From Hydrogenophilales bacterium CG_4_10_14_3_um_filter_63_21 (lineage in GTDB: Bacteria > Pseudomonadota > Gammaproteobacteria > Burkholderiales > Thiobacillaceae): 37,266 nt of DNA. Below are positions 6,830 to 15,719 of the stretch, piece by piece. The notes under the pieces are model-generated. The model had not been told where the DNA came from. It ran no database searches and saw nothing but the letters and a program-made list of their open reading frames with translations. Both the position numbers and the translations under genes were made by a program. Numbering within the stretch: position 1 is the stretch's first letter; every line of letters starts with the position of its first letter. The stretch lies in NCBI GenBank assembly GCA_002784045.1, contig PFJX01000147.1, positions 1 to 37,266 on the forward strand. Direction: 5' to 3'.

Positions 6830-8494
6830 CTAGCGTCCGAGGGCAAGAATTTCGTCGAACAGGGTATTGGCGACGCTGATGGCTTTGGCGGCGGCCTGGT
6901 AGGCCTGCTGGAAACGAATCAGGTTGGCGGCTTCTTCATCGAGGTTAACGCCGGACACCGACTGTTGCGCATCCCTGGCCTGGGTGGTCAGCGAGGAGAA
7001 AGCCTTGCTGTTCAGATCGGCTTCCGCGGCCAACGCAGCGCCTTTGCCGACCATCTGGGTGTAGCCGTTGGCGAAGGTGGTGCCGCCATTGTCGAGGATG
7101 CCCGTGGTTTGCAGCGCGGCCAGGGCCAGCATGTTGCTGTTGTCGCCGGGGCCGGTGGTGGTCGAGTCGGCGGCGGCGATCTGCTCGATATGGGTTACTG
7201 CCACCGACATGGTGTGGGCGTAGTCCTGGAAATTGAGTGTCCAGGTATTGCCCGCCGCGGGGGCGGGAGTTCCGTCCGCCAACTTGAACCCTTGCGGCAC
7301 GCCACCCAACATCACCTCGGCGCCCGCGGCGAAGGCGGCGGCGGCACTGTCTGAGACGCGCGTTACCGTGTAATTGGCGCCATCGTAGCTGACCGTGTAA
7401 GCCTCGTTGGCCAGCCGATTGCTGGTGAAGTTCACGCCGATCCAGGAAGCCGTTGCGCCGGCCTGCGCCACTACCCCGGAAAAAAAGTCGCCACCCGCCG
7501 CCATCGCGCCGGCCGTCGAGTCGTAGTACGCCCCACCGTTATGCACCCGGTTCACCTCGGCGCCAATGGCCACGGCGATGCGGTTCAGGTCGGCCAGCGC
7601 CGGCTTCACCACCTCGTCGCGCACCGCCAGCCAACCGCCCAGTTCGCCGCCGCTGATCTGGCTGCGGGTCAGAGTCACGCTGGCGCCGGAGACGTTCAGT
7701 TGTGGCAGCCGCGGCGCCGGGCTCAAGTTGTAGGGGTCGTTGGCGTCCGCTACCGGCGTATTGAACAGGTTGGCCTGATTACCCGACACCAGAATCTGGC
7801 CGCTGCCGATGAATACGTTCAACTCACCGCTCGACTGCCGCACGGTGGTGACGTCGACCAGCTTGTTCAGGTCGGCGATGGCCTGGTCGCGCTGGTCGCG
7901 CAGATCGTTGGCTGGCTGGCCGTTCTGCGCTTCCAGGCGAGCAATGCTCTGGTTCAGGGTGGCGATCTGCCTGGCGGAGGTGTTGATCTGAGTACTCAGG
8001 CTGGCGACGGCCTGGTTGCTATCATCCAGCCTCTGTTGCAGCGAGTTGTAGAGGGTGTTCACCCGTCCAGCCAAATTCCGGCCGGAGGCCAGCATGGCCT
8101 GGCGCGCGGCGGCGGAAGTGGGGTCATTGGCCACTTCGTTGGCGGAGTTGAAAAAGGCATTCAGTGAGGCGGAGAGGCTGCTGCGATCATCTCCCAGCAA
8201 CTTATCGACCTGGCTGGCCTGGGCCGCATAGGTCTCATGGCGCGATAACTGGGTCTGATCGAGCAGCACTTCGTTGTCGAGGAACTGGCTGTACTGGCTG
8301 CGCACCGAGTCGATGGCCACGCCATTGCCGAACCAGCCAGCACCGGTAAAGGTTGGGGTTTGCGAGGCATAAACCGTGTCCTGGCGGCGATAACCGGCCG
8401 TGTTGACGTTGCTGATGTTGTGCTCGGTGGTGCGGATACCGGCCTGGGCGGCGTTCAAGCCCGAGATGCCGATCCCAAGAATTCCAGATGCCAT
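6830..8494 (-). CDS. flgK: Flagellar hook-associated protein FlgK (HAP1)
   Basis: FlgK is the first junction protein, assembled on the hook tip before FlgL. The 554-residue product has the rod/hook-family N-terminal motif (GLNAAQAGIRTTEHNISNVN, about 14-33), a long central region, and the C-terminal hook-family motif (VNLDEEAANLIRFQQAYQAA). The ATG at 8494 has a strong AGGAGG. A sigma-28-like promoter lies in the 46-nt spacer after flgJ, fitting late expression of flgKL in other bacteria. flgL starts 10 nt downstream. Confidence 0.96.
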   Translation of the reverse strand: MASGILGIGISGLNAAQAGIRTTEHNISNVNTAGYRRQDTVYASQTPTFTGAGWFGNGVAIDSVRSQYSQFLDNEVLLDQTQLSRHETYAAQASQVDKLLGDDRSSLSASLNAFFNSANEVANDPTSAAARQAMLASGRNLAGRVNTLYNSLQQRLDDSNQAVASLSTQINTSARQIATLNQSIARLEAQNGQPANDLRDQRDQAIADLNKLVDVTTVRQSSGELNVFIGSGQILVSGNQANLFNTPVADANDPYNLSPAPRLPQLNVSGASVTLTRSQISGGELGGWLAVRDEVVKPALADLNRIAVAIGAEVNRVHNGGAYYDSTAGAMAAGGDFFSGVVAQAGATASWIGVNFTSNRLANEAYTVSYDGANYTVTRVSDSAAAAFAAGAEVMLGGVPQGFKLADGTPAPAAGNTWTLNFQDYAHTMSVAVTHIEQIAAADSTTTGPGDNSNMLALAALQTTGILDNGGTTFANGYTQMVGKGAALAAEADLNSKAFSSLTTQARDAQQSVSGVNLDEEAANLIRFQQAYQAAAKAISVANTLFDEILALGR

Positions 8495-8515
8495 TGCAAC
8501 CTCCTATTGCGTTCA

Positions 8516-8543
8516 ATAACGGCATTTTGCCGATACTTCTTTA
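8516..8543 (-). promoter_or_regulatory. Candidate sigma-28 (FliA) promoter for flgKL
   Basis: On the minus strand TAAAGAAG (8543-8536) is followed, after 12 nt, by GCCGTTAT (8523-8516). The FliA consensus is TAAAGTTT-N11-GCCGATAA, so both boxes are good but the spacer is one nt long. It overlaps the flgJ stop codon and lies 21 nt before the flgK ATG. The position matches the known late class of flgKL in enterobacteria. Confidence 0.45.
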
Positions 8544-9422
8544 AGCCCCCGCCAACGCCACACTGGCGATGACCGATTTCAGTTTTCCGGCGTAAGCCGG
8601 GTCGCTGGCGTAGCCGCCGGCCGCCAGACCCTCGGCGAAGCTGCCGGCGCTCTCCAGCGCGGCGCCATAGCGGGCCTTGAGCAGATTCGCGTAATCGCCG
8701 AAAGCGGCGCCGTAATCGGCGTAGGCGCGGAAACGCTGCTCCAGTTTTACCGGCACCCCCTGGCGGTATTCGGTGGTCAGCGTTGCCACGGAAGCGCCCC
8801 GCCAGTTGCCGCCGGCCTTGATGCCGAACAAGTTGTGCGAGGCCTGGCCATCGGCCCCGGTGATTTCACGCGCGCCCCAGCCGGATTCCAGCGCCGCATG
8901 GGCAAGGATGTATTCGGCCGGAACGCCGGTCGCCGCCGCGGCCGCTTCGGCATGGGGACGCAGGGTTTCCAGGAAAGCGCGCTTGCGGTCGTTGGGAGCG
9001 GAGGCGGCCTGGGCGGGATCGCCTCCCGGTAGGAGCGGATCGTGTCCGCGATGTGCCCGCGGAGGATCGCGGACACGGTCCGCTCCTACCGACGCGGCAG
9101 TCCCATATTGCTCCATGCTCTTCACGATCATGTCGGCAAAGCCCAGGCCACGCCCTTTGGAGAGATTGTCGGCCCATTGCTGGTCGAGCAGGTCACGGTA
9201 GAGCTTGACGCCTTCGCCGCCGGTGAGGGGGTCGTCTTCCTCGGAAAATTTCGTCTCGCGCAGGCTCTTCAACATCATGCCGGCCATCAGCGCCTCGAAC
9301 TGCTGCGCCGCCACCCGCAAGGCGTCTTTGCCACCAGCCGCGACACGGGCCTTGAGCGCCTGGGCGCCGGCGACATCGACGCTGAGGGTGTCGTTGGCAA
9401 GGGCGGTGGTGCTGGCCAGCAT
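8541..9422 (-). CDS. flgJ: Flagellar rod-cap/muramidase FlgJ with an in-frame REP-encoded linker
   Basis: FlgJ caps the growing rod and cuts peptidoglycan so that the rod can cross the wall. The N-terminal rod-binding domain covers about residues 25-105 (AAQQFEALMAGMMLKSLRET). The C-terminal glucosaminidase-type domain covers about 148-293, with the catalytic-type glutamate E179 in HAALESGWG. Between them, residues about 111-132 are encoded by a REP element (9027-9091) that keeps the frame open. The total of 293 residues is a little short for a two-domain FlgJ, so the insert may have replaced a natural linker. The start overlaps the flgI stop as TGATG. Confidence 0.94.
   Translation of the reverse strand: MLASTTALANDTLSVDVAGAQALKARVAAGGKDALRVAAQQFEALMAGMMLKSLRETKFSEEDDPLTGGEGVKLYRDLLDQQWADNLSKGRGLGFADMIVKSMEQYGTAASVGADRVRDPPRAHRGHDPLLPGGDPAQAASAPNDRKRAFLETLRPHAEAAAAATGVPAEYILAHAALESGWGAREITGADGQASHNLFGIKAGGNWRGASVATLTTEYRQGVPVKLEQRFRAYADYGAAFGDYANLLKARYGAALESAGSFAEGLAAGGYASDPAYAGKLKSVIASVALAGA
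9027..9091. repeat. REP-like palindrome, GTAGGAGCGG type, copy 1 (inside flgJ)
   Basis: Inverted ends of about 25 nt begin GTAGGAGCGG and end CCGCTCCTAC. Inner arms GTGTCCGCGAT and ATCGCGGACAC surround a short variable centre. Flanking C/G pairs lengthen the stem to 9027-9091. The core is nearly identical to copies at 15738-15802 and 21040-21104. It lies wholly within the flgJ reading frame at the junction of the two domains. Confidence 0.92.
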
Positions 9423-10507
9423 CAGATGATCTCCAGATCCGCCTTGAGCGCGCCCGCGGCCTTCATCGCCTGGAGGATGGCGAGCAGATCCTGGGGGGTG
9501 GCGCCAAGCGTGTTGAGCGCCTTGACCACGTCATTGAGCGAAGCGGTGGCCGGCACCGCCATCAATTCGCCCTTCTCGCTCTTCACCTGCACATCCGCCT
9601 TCTGGGTCACGGCGGTCTGGCCGCCGGAGAGCGGATTGGGCTGGGAAACCTGAGCTTCGGAGGTGATGGTGACCGATAGATTGCCGTGGGCGATGGCGCA
9701 TTTGTCCACGCTTACCAACTGATTCATGACGATGGAGCCGGTACGGGCGTTGATGATGACCTTGGGCGTCGCCAGGCCGGGGTTGAGGTTGAGATTTTCC
9801 AGTTGCGAGATAAAGGCCACGCGCCGCCCCGGATCGGTCGGCGCGCGCACCTGGATCACGCGCGCATCCAACGCAATGGCCACGCCGCGGCCGAGGCCGC
9901 GCTCGATGGCGTCACTCACCCGGCTGGCGGTGGTGAAATCGGATTCCTTCAGCTCCAGGGTAATGAAATCGCCCTGCCCCACCCGCATCGGTACGCTGCG
10001 CTCCACCGTGCCACCGCCGGGAATCCGGCCGGCGGAGAGATGGTTGATTACAGTGGAGGAACCCCCCGCCGCAGCCCCGGCGCCGCCGACCAGCAGCGAG
10101 CCCTGGGCCATCACGTAAATCTGCCCGTCCGCACCTTTCAGCGGCGTCATCAGGAGGGTGCCACCGCGTAGGCTCTTGGAACCGCCCAGCGCCGAGACGG
10201 TCACGTCGATGCGCTCACCAGGGCGGATGAAGGCGGGCAGAGAGGCGGTCACCATGACCGAGGCGGTGTTCTTGCTGGTGAAGTTCTGGCCGGGGGCGAG
10301 CCCCAGATTGTTCATCAGATTGCTCAAACCCTGAGAGGTGATGGCAGAAGTGTCGCCGGTGTTGTCGAGGCCCACCACCACGCCGTAGCCGACCAACGGG
10401 TTGGAACGGACGCCGTCGATGCTGGCAATGTCCTTGATCCGCTCGGCCTGGGCCGATGCGAATGGGAACAGAACCAGAGCAAGAAATAAGAGGATGAGGC
10501 GTTTCAT
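9422..10507 (-). CDS. flgI: Flagellar P-ring protein FlgI
   Basis: FlgI forms the periplasmic P-ring around the rod, with FlgA as its chaperone. The 361-residue precursor has a Sec signal peptide (residues 1-21, hydrophobic LILLFLALVLFPF, cleavage after AQA) followed by the conserved start of the mature protein ERIKDIASIDGVRSNPLVGYG. The C-terminus ends in the family-type TLGATPQDLLAILQAMKAAG region. The SD is modest (AAGGAA). Its stop overlaps the flgJ start. Length is normal for the family. Confidence 0.97.
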   Translation of the reverse strand: MKRLILLFLALVLFPFASAQAERIKDIASIDGVRSNPLVGYGVVVGLDNTGDTSAITSQGLSNLMNNLGLAPGQNFTSKNTASVMVTASLPAFIRPGERIDVTVSALGGSKSLRGGTLLMTPLKGADGQIYVMAQGSLLVGGAGAAAGGSSTVINHLSAGRIPGGGTVERSVPMRVGQGDFITLELKESDFTTASRVSDAIERGLGRGVAIALDARVIQVRAPTDPGRRVAFISQLENLNLNPGLATPKVIINARTGSIVMNQLVSVDKCAIAHGNLSVTITSEAQVSQPNPLSGGQTAVTQKADVQVKSEKGELMAVPATASLNDVVKALNTLGATPQDLLAILQAMKAAGALKADLEII

Positions 10508-10552
10508 GATGGCTTCCTTAACGTAAACGCAGCGACAGCGACGCTCGAAGCT

Positions 10553-10612
10553 CCCCTCTCCCGCCGGGAGAGGGGCTGGGGGGTGAGGGAACGGACTGGG
10601 CGTGAGACGCCC
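10553..10612. repeat. Two hairpins in the flgI-flgH spacer, including a CCCCTCTCCC palindrome
   Basis: CCCCTCTCCC (10553-10562) and GGGAGAGGGG (10566-10575) form a 10-bp stem with a 3-nt loop, followed by CTGGGGGGTGAGGG. This combination is common as a dispersed intergenic repeat in proteobacteria. A second stem (GGGCGT/ACGCCC, 10598-10612) lies closer to flgH. Neither has a T tract, so they more likely affect mRNA stability than end transcription. Confidence 0.55.
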
Positions 10613-10645
10613 ATGATTTGCGGAAGTGCTTGTTCGCCATGCCCG

Positions 10646-11323
10646 TTAGAACGGCAACACGGTCAGGAAAAAGCGCGCCAACAGGGTGTTGAATTGGGAT
10701 TTGTCGATGCTCTGAGTGCTCTTTGATTCGAACTGCACGTCGGCCAACTGGGTGGAATTGATGCTGTTGCCGACACTGACCAATTGCGGGTTGACCACAC
10801 CGGCGAGGCGGATGTATTCGCTTTCATTGTTGATGGAAAGCAGCTTCTCGCCGGCCACCCTCAGATTGCCATTGGGCAGAACCTCGGTCACGGTGACGGT
10901 GATGGCGCCCGACACCGTGTTGACGTTGCTGCGATTGTCCGTGCTTTCCAGCTTGTTGTCGGATGAAGGCGACCAGGTGGTCGCGCCGAGGACATTGTGA
11001 TGTCCTAGCAACGTCGGCGCGGGAAGGCTGATATTGCCGCTGACCTTGCGCTGGTCGGTGGTACTGGACGTGCGTTTCGCGCTGGAATTTTCTACCAGGT
11101 TGACCGTCAGCGTGTCCCCCACCTGGCGGGCACGCCGGTCTTCGAACAGGGCGACCCCCATCTTGGGGCTGGGTTTACCCGCCTGGAAGATGGCGCCATG
11201 GTTGTCCGCCACCACGGCGGGAGACGCCGGGAGGGCCGTGAGCGGCTGTTTGATCTGGCTATCCGGCACGGTTGAACAGCCGGCCAGCAGCCAAAGCAGC
11301 GTGATTGCGGGGTACTTGTTCAT
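10646..11323 (-). CDS. flgH: Flagellar L-ring lipoprotein FlgH
   Basis: FlgH forms the outer-membrane L-ring bushing. The 225-residue precursor has a lipoprotein signal with lipobox LAGC and the acylated cysteine at residue 16. The conserved FlgH region VALFEDRRARQVGDTLTVNL follows, with the later motif TVTEVLPNGNLRVAGEK. The C-terminus (LARFFLTVLPF) is typical. AGGAG precedes the ATG. It lies 138 nt before flgI, a gap occupied by two hairpins, and 32 nt after flgG. Confidence 0.97.
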   Translation of the reverse strand: MNKYPAITLLWLLAGCSTVPDSQIKQPLTALPASPAVVADNHGAIFQAGKPSPKMGVALFEDRRARQVGDTLTVNLVENSSAKRTSSTTDQRKVSGNISLPAPTLLGHHNVLGATTWSPSSDNKLESTDNRSNVNTVSGAITVTVTEVLPNGNLRVAGEKLLSINNESEYIRLAGVVNPQLVSVGNSINSTQLADVQFESKSTQSIDKSQFNTLLARFFLTVLPF

Positions 11324-11355
11324 GTCGTGCTCCTATTTACCAACGCGGCTCACCC

Positions 11356-12141
11356 TCATATCTGCGTCAGCTTCTGCAACATCTGATCCGAGGTGGTGAT
11401 GGCGCGGGAATTCAGTTCATAGGCGCGCTGGGAAATGATCATGTTCACCAGCTCTTCCGCCACGTTGACGTTGGAGGCCTCGGTAAAACTCTGATTGAGC
11501 ACACCCAGGCCATTGCTTCCAGGGTTGTTGATCTGCGGCGCGCCCGAGGCGGCGGTTTCCTGGAACAGGTTCTCCCCCAGGCTCTGCAAACCGGCGTAAT
11601 TGATGAAGTTGGCCAACTGGATCTGGCCAAGCTGGGTGATCACCGGCGGATTGCCCGGCTGCGTCACCGACAGCACGCCATCGCGCGCGAGCGTGATCGC
11701 CTGGGCATCCACCGGAACCTGCATCTGCGGCACCACGGTATAACCGCTGGCGGTCACCAGGGTGCCCTGGCTATCCGTCTGAAAAGAACCATCGCGGGTA
11801 TAGGCGATGCTGCCGTCCGGCAACTGAATCTGGAAGAAGCCGCGGCCGTTGATCGCCATATCCAGCGGGTTGCTGGTCTGGGTCAAGCTACCCTGGGTGA
11901 ACATCCGCTCAGTGGCCACTGGCCGCACCCCCACGCCCAACTGGAAGCCGGAGGGCAGTTGCGTCTGCTGCGACGACTGCGCGCCGGGCTGGCGGATGGT
12001 CTGGTAGAGCAGATCCTCAAACACCGCGCGGGTCTTCTTGTAGCCGGTGGTGGAGACGTTGGCCAGGTTGTTGGAGACCACGTCGAGCTGGGTTTGCTGG
12101 GCGTCGAGACCGGTACGGGCGATGTGCAAGGAGCGGAGCAT
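11356..12141 (-). CDS. flgG: Flagellar distal rod protein FlgG
   Basis: FlgG builds the distal rod. The 261-residue protein begins [20 protein letters not shown] with the conserved [16 protein letters not shown] rod/hook motif at about 22-37. It contains the FlgG signature [20 protein letters not shown] and ends with the paired C-terminal motif ([19 protein letters not shown]). Its length equals that of enterobacterial FlgG (260). It follows flgF by 9 nt and clearly belongs to the same transcript. Confidence 0.98.
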   Translation of the reverse strand: MLRSLHIARTGLDAQQTQLDVVSNNLANVSTTGYKKTRAVFEDLLYQTIRQPGAQSSQQTQLPSGFQLGVGVRPVATERMFTQGSLTQTSNPLDMAINGRGFFQIQLPDGSIAYTRDGSFQTDSQGTLVTASGYTVVPQMQVPVDAQAITLARDGVLSVTQPGNPPVITQLGQIQLANFINYAGLQSLGENLFQETAASGAPQINNPGSNGLGVLNQSFTEASNVNVAEELVNMIISQRAYELNSRAITTSDQMLQKLTQI

Positions 12142-12150
12142 GGGGTTTCC

Positions 12151-12894
12151 TTATCCGTTGGCGGACAGCACTTTGTTGGCGCTGTTCTCGTTGTCCTGGG
12201 CGGCGCGCAGGACGCGCATATTCATTTCGAACTGGCGCGACAAGCTGACCATGTTCACCAGCGCTTCAGCGGGGTTCACATTGCTCGCTTCCAACGCCCC
12301 CGACACCAGGGTGACATTGGCGTCGGCTGGCGCCGGTTGGCCGCTGTTGCGGCGAAACAGGCCATCATCACCGCGCACCAGATCGGTATCGCTCGGATTG
12401 GTCAGCTTGATCCGACCCGCGATGGCGACGGCATTGAGGTCGCGCCCCACTGGCACGCTGGAAATCGTGCCGTCGCGACCGATCAGGATGTCCTGATCCG
12501 GCGGCACCGCGATGGGGCCGCCATCGCCCAGCACGCTAAGCCCGTTGCTGGTTTGCAGCATGCCGTTCTGGCTGACCTGGAGATGGCCCATGCGGGTATA
12601 CGCCTCCTGGCCATCGGCGCCTTGCACCGCGATCCAGCCGGGCCCGCGTAGTGCCACATCCAGGGGCCGTTCGGTCTGCTGAATCACCCCCTGGGTAAAG
12701 TCCGTGCGCGGGGTGGTTTCCAGCACGAAGGCGCGGGTCTTGGCGCCCTCCCCCACCACCGGCAGGGCGCGGAACACGTTGAGTTCCTGGCGAAAGCCGT
12801 GGGTGGAGACGTTGGCCAGATTGTGCGAGACCGCCGCCTGCTGGCGGGTCACCTCGCGCGCCCCGGCCATGGCGATGTAGATCACGCGGTCCAT
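12151..12894 (-). CDS. flgF: Flagellar proximal rod protein FlgF
   Basis: FlgF is a proximal rod component. The 247-residue product starts MDRVIYIAMAGAREVTRQQA with SHNLANVSTHGFRQ as its rod-family motif. It has RPLDVALRGPGWIAVQGADG in the middle and the C-terminal EALVNMVSLSRQFEMNMRVL. The usual order flgE-flgF-flgG is kept. A 49-nt spacer separates it from flgE. Length is normal for the family. Confidence 0.96.
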   Translation of the reverse strand: MDRVIYIAMAGAREVTRQQAAVSHNLANVSTHGFRQELNVFRALPVVGEGAKTRAFVLETTPRTDFTQGVIQQTERPLDVALRGPGWIAVQGADGQEAYTRMGHLQVSQNGMLQTSNGLSVLGDGGPIAVPPDQDILIGRDGTISSVPVGRDLNAVAIAGRIKLTNPSDTDLVRGDDGLFRRNSGQPAPADANVTLVSGALEASNVNPAEALVNMVSLSRQFEMNMRVLRAAQDNENSANKVLSANG

Positions 12895-12943
12895 TCAGCT
12901 CTCCTCACGCCCTGGTTCCGTAGGGGGGGCTCGCGCATCACTT

Positions 12944-14194
12944 TCACCGCAGGTTCACCAGCGTTTGCAGGATCGAGTCCTGGGTTTTCACCGTCTGCGC
13001 ATTGGCCTGATACATGCGCTGCGCGACGATCATGTTGACCAGTTCGGCGGTGAGGTCGACGTTGGAATCTTCCACCGCGCCAGATTGCAGGTAGCCCAGC
13101 ACGCCATTGCCCGGCGCATCCGAACTCTGTTTGCCAGCGGCGGCGGTCTCCGCCCACTGGTTGTCACCCTGCGGTTGCAGCCCGTTCGGGTTGAGGAAAC
13201 TGGTCATCAGCACCTGGCCCAGGGTCAGCGTCTGGCCGTTGGTGTAGCGGCCTTGCAGCAGCCCGGTCTTGTCCACGCTGAGGCCGGCGAACTGGCCGGC
13301 CGAATAGCCGTCCTGGGAAACAAAGGAGACGCCGGAGGAACTGCCGTATTGGGTCAGTTGGGTGAGGTTCAGGTTGAATGAGGGCATGCCGCCGACAATG
13401 GCGGTCGTGGCCAAAATAGAACCCGGCGCCGGAGGTACAACACCATTGACCGTCGCTACCGTTCCATTGGCCGCGAACGTCATGGTCGCGGCGGTATTCA
13501 CACCGGCCACCGGCAGCACCTGGTTGGCACCGATATAGCCAGCCATGTTCCAGCCCGCGCCCGCCTTCTGAAAGTAAAGCGTCAGGCCCTGCGCGGTACC
13601 CGCGGTGTCGTAGACCGTAAAGGTCGTGGAGTAGTTGTAGGTTGAAGGCGTGGCGGGAACGATGGATGCGGTACCCAGCACTGCCCCGGTTGGCGCGATG
13701 CTGGTCGAATCCAGATTGGCGGTGATCTGCGCCGTGGTCGTCACATTGGGCGGCGCCACCCCCAGGGAAACCTGCAAGTCCACCGGCGGCCCACCAACCA
13801 CCACCCCCGCAGCAGCCAGGTTGCCGGTCAGCTTGCGCCCGGCGTTGTCGACGATGAATCCATCCTTGTCCATCTGGAACTGGCCGTTGCGGGTGTAGGT
13901 GGCAAGCCCATTCTGGTCCAGTTGAAAAAACCCTTCGCCACTGATAGCCAGATCCAACGGGTTGTTGGTCACGCTGACGTTTCCCTGGTTGAACTGCTGC
14001 GCCACCGCTGCCACCTTGCTGCCGATACCGACATCAAGGCTGCTCTGGCCAAAAAGCGAGGCGGCGTAGACATCGGCGAACTCGGTGCGGCTGGCTTTGA
14101 AGCCGACCGTGGAGGTGTTGGCGATGTTGTTGCCGATCACGTCCAGATTCTTGGCCGCGCTATTGAGTCCGCTTAAACCCTGGTTGAAGCCCAT
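12944..14194 (-). CDS. flgE: Flagellar hook protein FlgE
   Basis: FlgE polymerises into the hook. The 416-residue product has the N-terminal motif GLSGLNSAAKNLDVIGNNIA, then NPLDLAISGEGFFQLDQNG. A variable alanine/threonine-rich central domain (about residues 130-300) forms the outer hook surface in the family. The C-terminal motif ELVNMIVAQRMYQANAQTVK is present. Length is close to other FlgE proteins (about 400). flgD, encoding the hook cap that guides its assembly, ends 13 nt upstream. Confidence 0.97.
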   Translation of the reverse strand: MGFNQGLSGLNSAAKNLDVIGNNIANTSTVGFKASRTEFADVYAASLFGQSSLDVGIGSKVAAVAQQFNQGNVSVTNNPLDLAISGEGFFQLDQNGLATYTRNGQFQMDKDGFIVDNAGRKLTGNLAAAGVVVGGPPVDLQVSLGVAPPNVTTTAQITANLDSTSIAPTGAVLGTASIVPATPSTYNYSTTFTVYDTAGTAQGLTLYFQKAGAGWNMAGYIGANQVLPVAGVNTAATMTFAANGTVATVNGVVPPAPGSILATTAIVGGMPSFNLNLTQLTQYGSSSGVSFVSQDGYSAGQFAGLSVDKTGLLQGRYTNGQTLTLGQVLMTSFLNPNGLQPQGDNQWAETAAAGKQSSDAPGNGVLGYLQSGAVEDSNVDLTAELVNMIVAQRMYQANAQTVKTQDSILQTLVNLR

Positions 14195-14207
14195 GTCACG
14201 TTCCTCT

Positions 14208-14858
14208 TCAGAAGATTTGTTTGATCTTGTCCAGGCTCAGACTGCCCAGAGTCGACAGTTCCACGTTCAGGCCGCTGTCGGCCAGCGACACGCTTTGCAC
14301 TTGCGCCAGTGAATAGGGGGTGGCATCCACCGCCTTGCCGGCCGCCGTCGCCGCCACCTCGAACCGGTAAGTCCCCTGCGCCAGCGTATTGCCCGAAGCA
14401 TCCAGCCCATCCCAGGCGAAGCGGCTCAAACCTGCGTCCTGGCTACCGAGATCGAAGCTGCGCACCACTTTGCCATTGCCATCCAGCACATTGATCGCCA
14501 CCTTGTCGGCGGCGGCAGAGAGGTTCACCCCACCCGCCGCGCCGGCGGCGCCCAGATCAAGCTGGGCGCCTTCCGCCAATACCTGCCGGCCGATCAGGGA
14601 AGCGCCCTGCAAGGCCTGGGTAGCGCGGTACTGGGTCGTCAGGCCGGAGATGGAGTCGTTCATCTTGTTGATGCCTTCCACCGTGGACAGTTGCGCCAAT
14701 TGGCTGGTGAGCTGGGCGTTGTCCAGTGGGTTCATCGGATCCTGGTTCTTCAATTGGGTGACCAGGAGTTTGAGAAAACGATCACCGATCTCGGCGGCAG
14801 TGGAACCGCTGAGCAACGAAGTGCTACTGGTCTGGTTCTGTATGGCGGCGACGGCCAT
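14208..14858 (-). CDS. flgD: Flagellar hook-capping protein FlgD
   Basis: FlgD caps the growing hook and is needed for FlgE polymerisation. The 216-residue product carries the family signature DRFLKLLVTQLKNQDPMNPL (about 27-46) and LTSQLAQLSTVEGINKMN. The later half resembles the Ig/tudor-like FlgD core, with GNGKVVRSFDLG and FAWDGLDASGNTLAQGTYRF. It lies between flgC (12-nt gap) and flgE (13-nt gap). Nothing is unusual in length or composition. Confidence 0.97.
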   Translation of the reverse strand: MAVAAIQNQTSSTSLLSGSTAAEIGDRFLKLLVTQLKNQDPMNPLDNAQLTSQLAQLSTVEGINKMNDSISGLTTQYRATQALQGASLIGRQVLAEGAQLDLGAAGAAGGVNLSAAADKVAINVLDGNGKVVRSFDLGSQDAGLSRFAWDGLDASGNTLAQGTYRFEVAATAAGKAVDATPYSLAQVQSVSLADSGLNVELSTLGSLSLDKIKQIF

Positions 14859-14870
14859 GTTTCGCTCCTA

Positions 14871-15284
14871 TCAGGTTTGCGCGATGGCCAGAGTCCGCTG
14901 CATCAGGCTCTTGGTCGTGCTCATCACTTCGGCATTGGTCTGGTATGAACGCGAGGCGGAGATCATGTTCACCATCTCCTCCACCGGGTCCACGTTGGGG
15001 TAGGCCACGTAGCCCTTGGCATCAGCCAGCGGGTGCTTCGGGTCATAAACCATGCGCGGCGGCGCCGGGTCTTCGATCACTTCCTTCATGCGCACGCCCT
15101 GCGCCCAAGGCGCGGCCTGGTTCATCGCCACCGCCTGGAATACCACCAACTTGGCCTTGTAGCCTTCGCCGGTGGAGGCATGAGCGGAGTCGGCATTGGC
15201 CAGGTTCGAGGCCACCGCGTTCAGACGCATGGACTGCGCGGTGAGGGCGGAAGCGGCGATGTGGAAGACGTTGCTGAGCGACAT
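14871..15284 (-). CDS. flgC: Flagellar proximal rod protein FlgC
   Basis: FlgC is a proximal rod component. The 137-residue protein has the rod-family N-terminal helix motif ([20 protein letters not shown], about 13-32). Its C-terminal helix [20 protein letters not shown] matches the hook/rod axial pattern. It starts 3 nt after flgB, so translation is probably coupled. Length matches enterobacterial FlgC (134). Confidence 0.97.
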   Translation of the reverse strand: MSLSNVFHIAASALTAQSMRLNAVASNLANADSAHASTGEGYKAKLVVFQAVAMNQAAPWAQGVRMKEVIEDPAPPRMVYDPKHPLADAKGYVAYPNVDPVEEMVNMISASRSYQTNAEVMSTTKSLMQRTLAIAQT

Positions 15285-15287
15285 GGC

Positions 15288-15695
15288 TTATTTATCCGCG
15301 ATGGCCATGCTCAGCATCTTGAACTGGCCGGCCGCGCGATCGAGCAGGAATTGGTAGTGCAGTGAGTTCTCGGTGAAGTGGGCGCGTTCCACATCCATGT
15401 CCACACTGTTGCCATCCAGGCTGGGTTGTACGCTGGAGCGGTATTTCAAGAGGCCGGCGGCCATGCCACCGGCACCGCTCGCTTCGACATGCCGCGCGGA
15501 AGTCCGCGAGAGCGTGAGCGGCCCGCCCGCGACACCCAGCGCATTTTTCAACGCGGCCGCGAAATCCAGATCGCGCGCCTTGTAGTTCGGCGTATCAGAA
15601 TTGGCGATATTGGCGGCCAGAACCTCTTGTCGCCGCGCGCGAAGGTTCAACGCGGATTGAACGAATGCGAGGTCATTGTCGATCTTGCTTAGCAT
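15288..15695 (-). CDS. flgB: Flagellar proximal rod protein FlgB
   Basis: FlgB is the first gene of the rod-hook operon and a proximal rod subunit. I place the start at the ATG at 15695 because CAGGAGA sits just upstream and the protein then begins MLSKIDNDLAFVQSALNLRA, as the family does. A longer open frame runs upstream through a REP element but has no support. The 135-residue product has EVLAANIANSDTPNYKARDL (about 24-43) and a C-terminal helix ending MLSMAIADK. A sigma-54 promoter lies 25-40 nt upstream of the ATG. Confidence 0.96.
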   Translation of the reverse strand: MLSKIDNDLAFVQSALNLRARRQEVLAANIANSDTPNYKARDLDFAAALKNALGVAGGPLTLSRTSARHVEASGAGGMAAGLLKYRSSVQPSLDGNSVDMDVERAHFTENSLHYQFLLDRAAGQFKMLSMAIADK

Positions 15696-15719
15696 GGCAG
15701 TCTCCTGTGGGGGAGATAA

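Noticed and set aside
11305-12651. 448-codon plus-strand open frame across flgG and flgF
   Set aside because: It spans two certain genes on the opposite strand and has only antisense composition.
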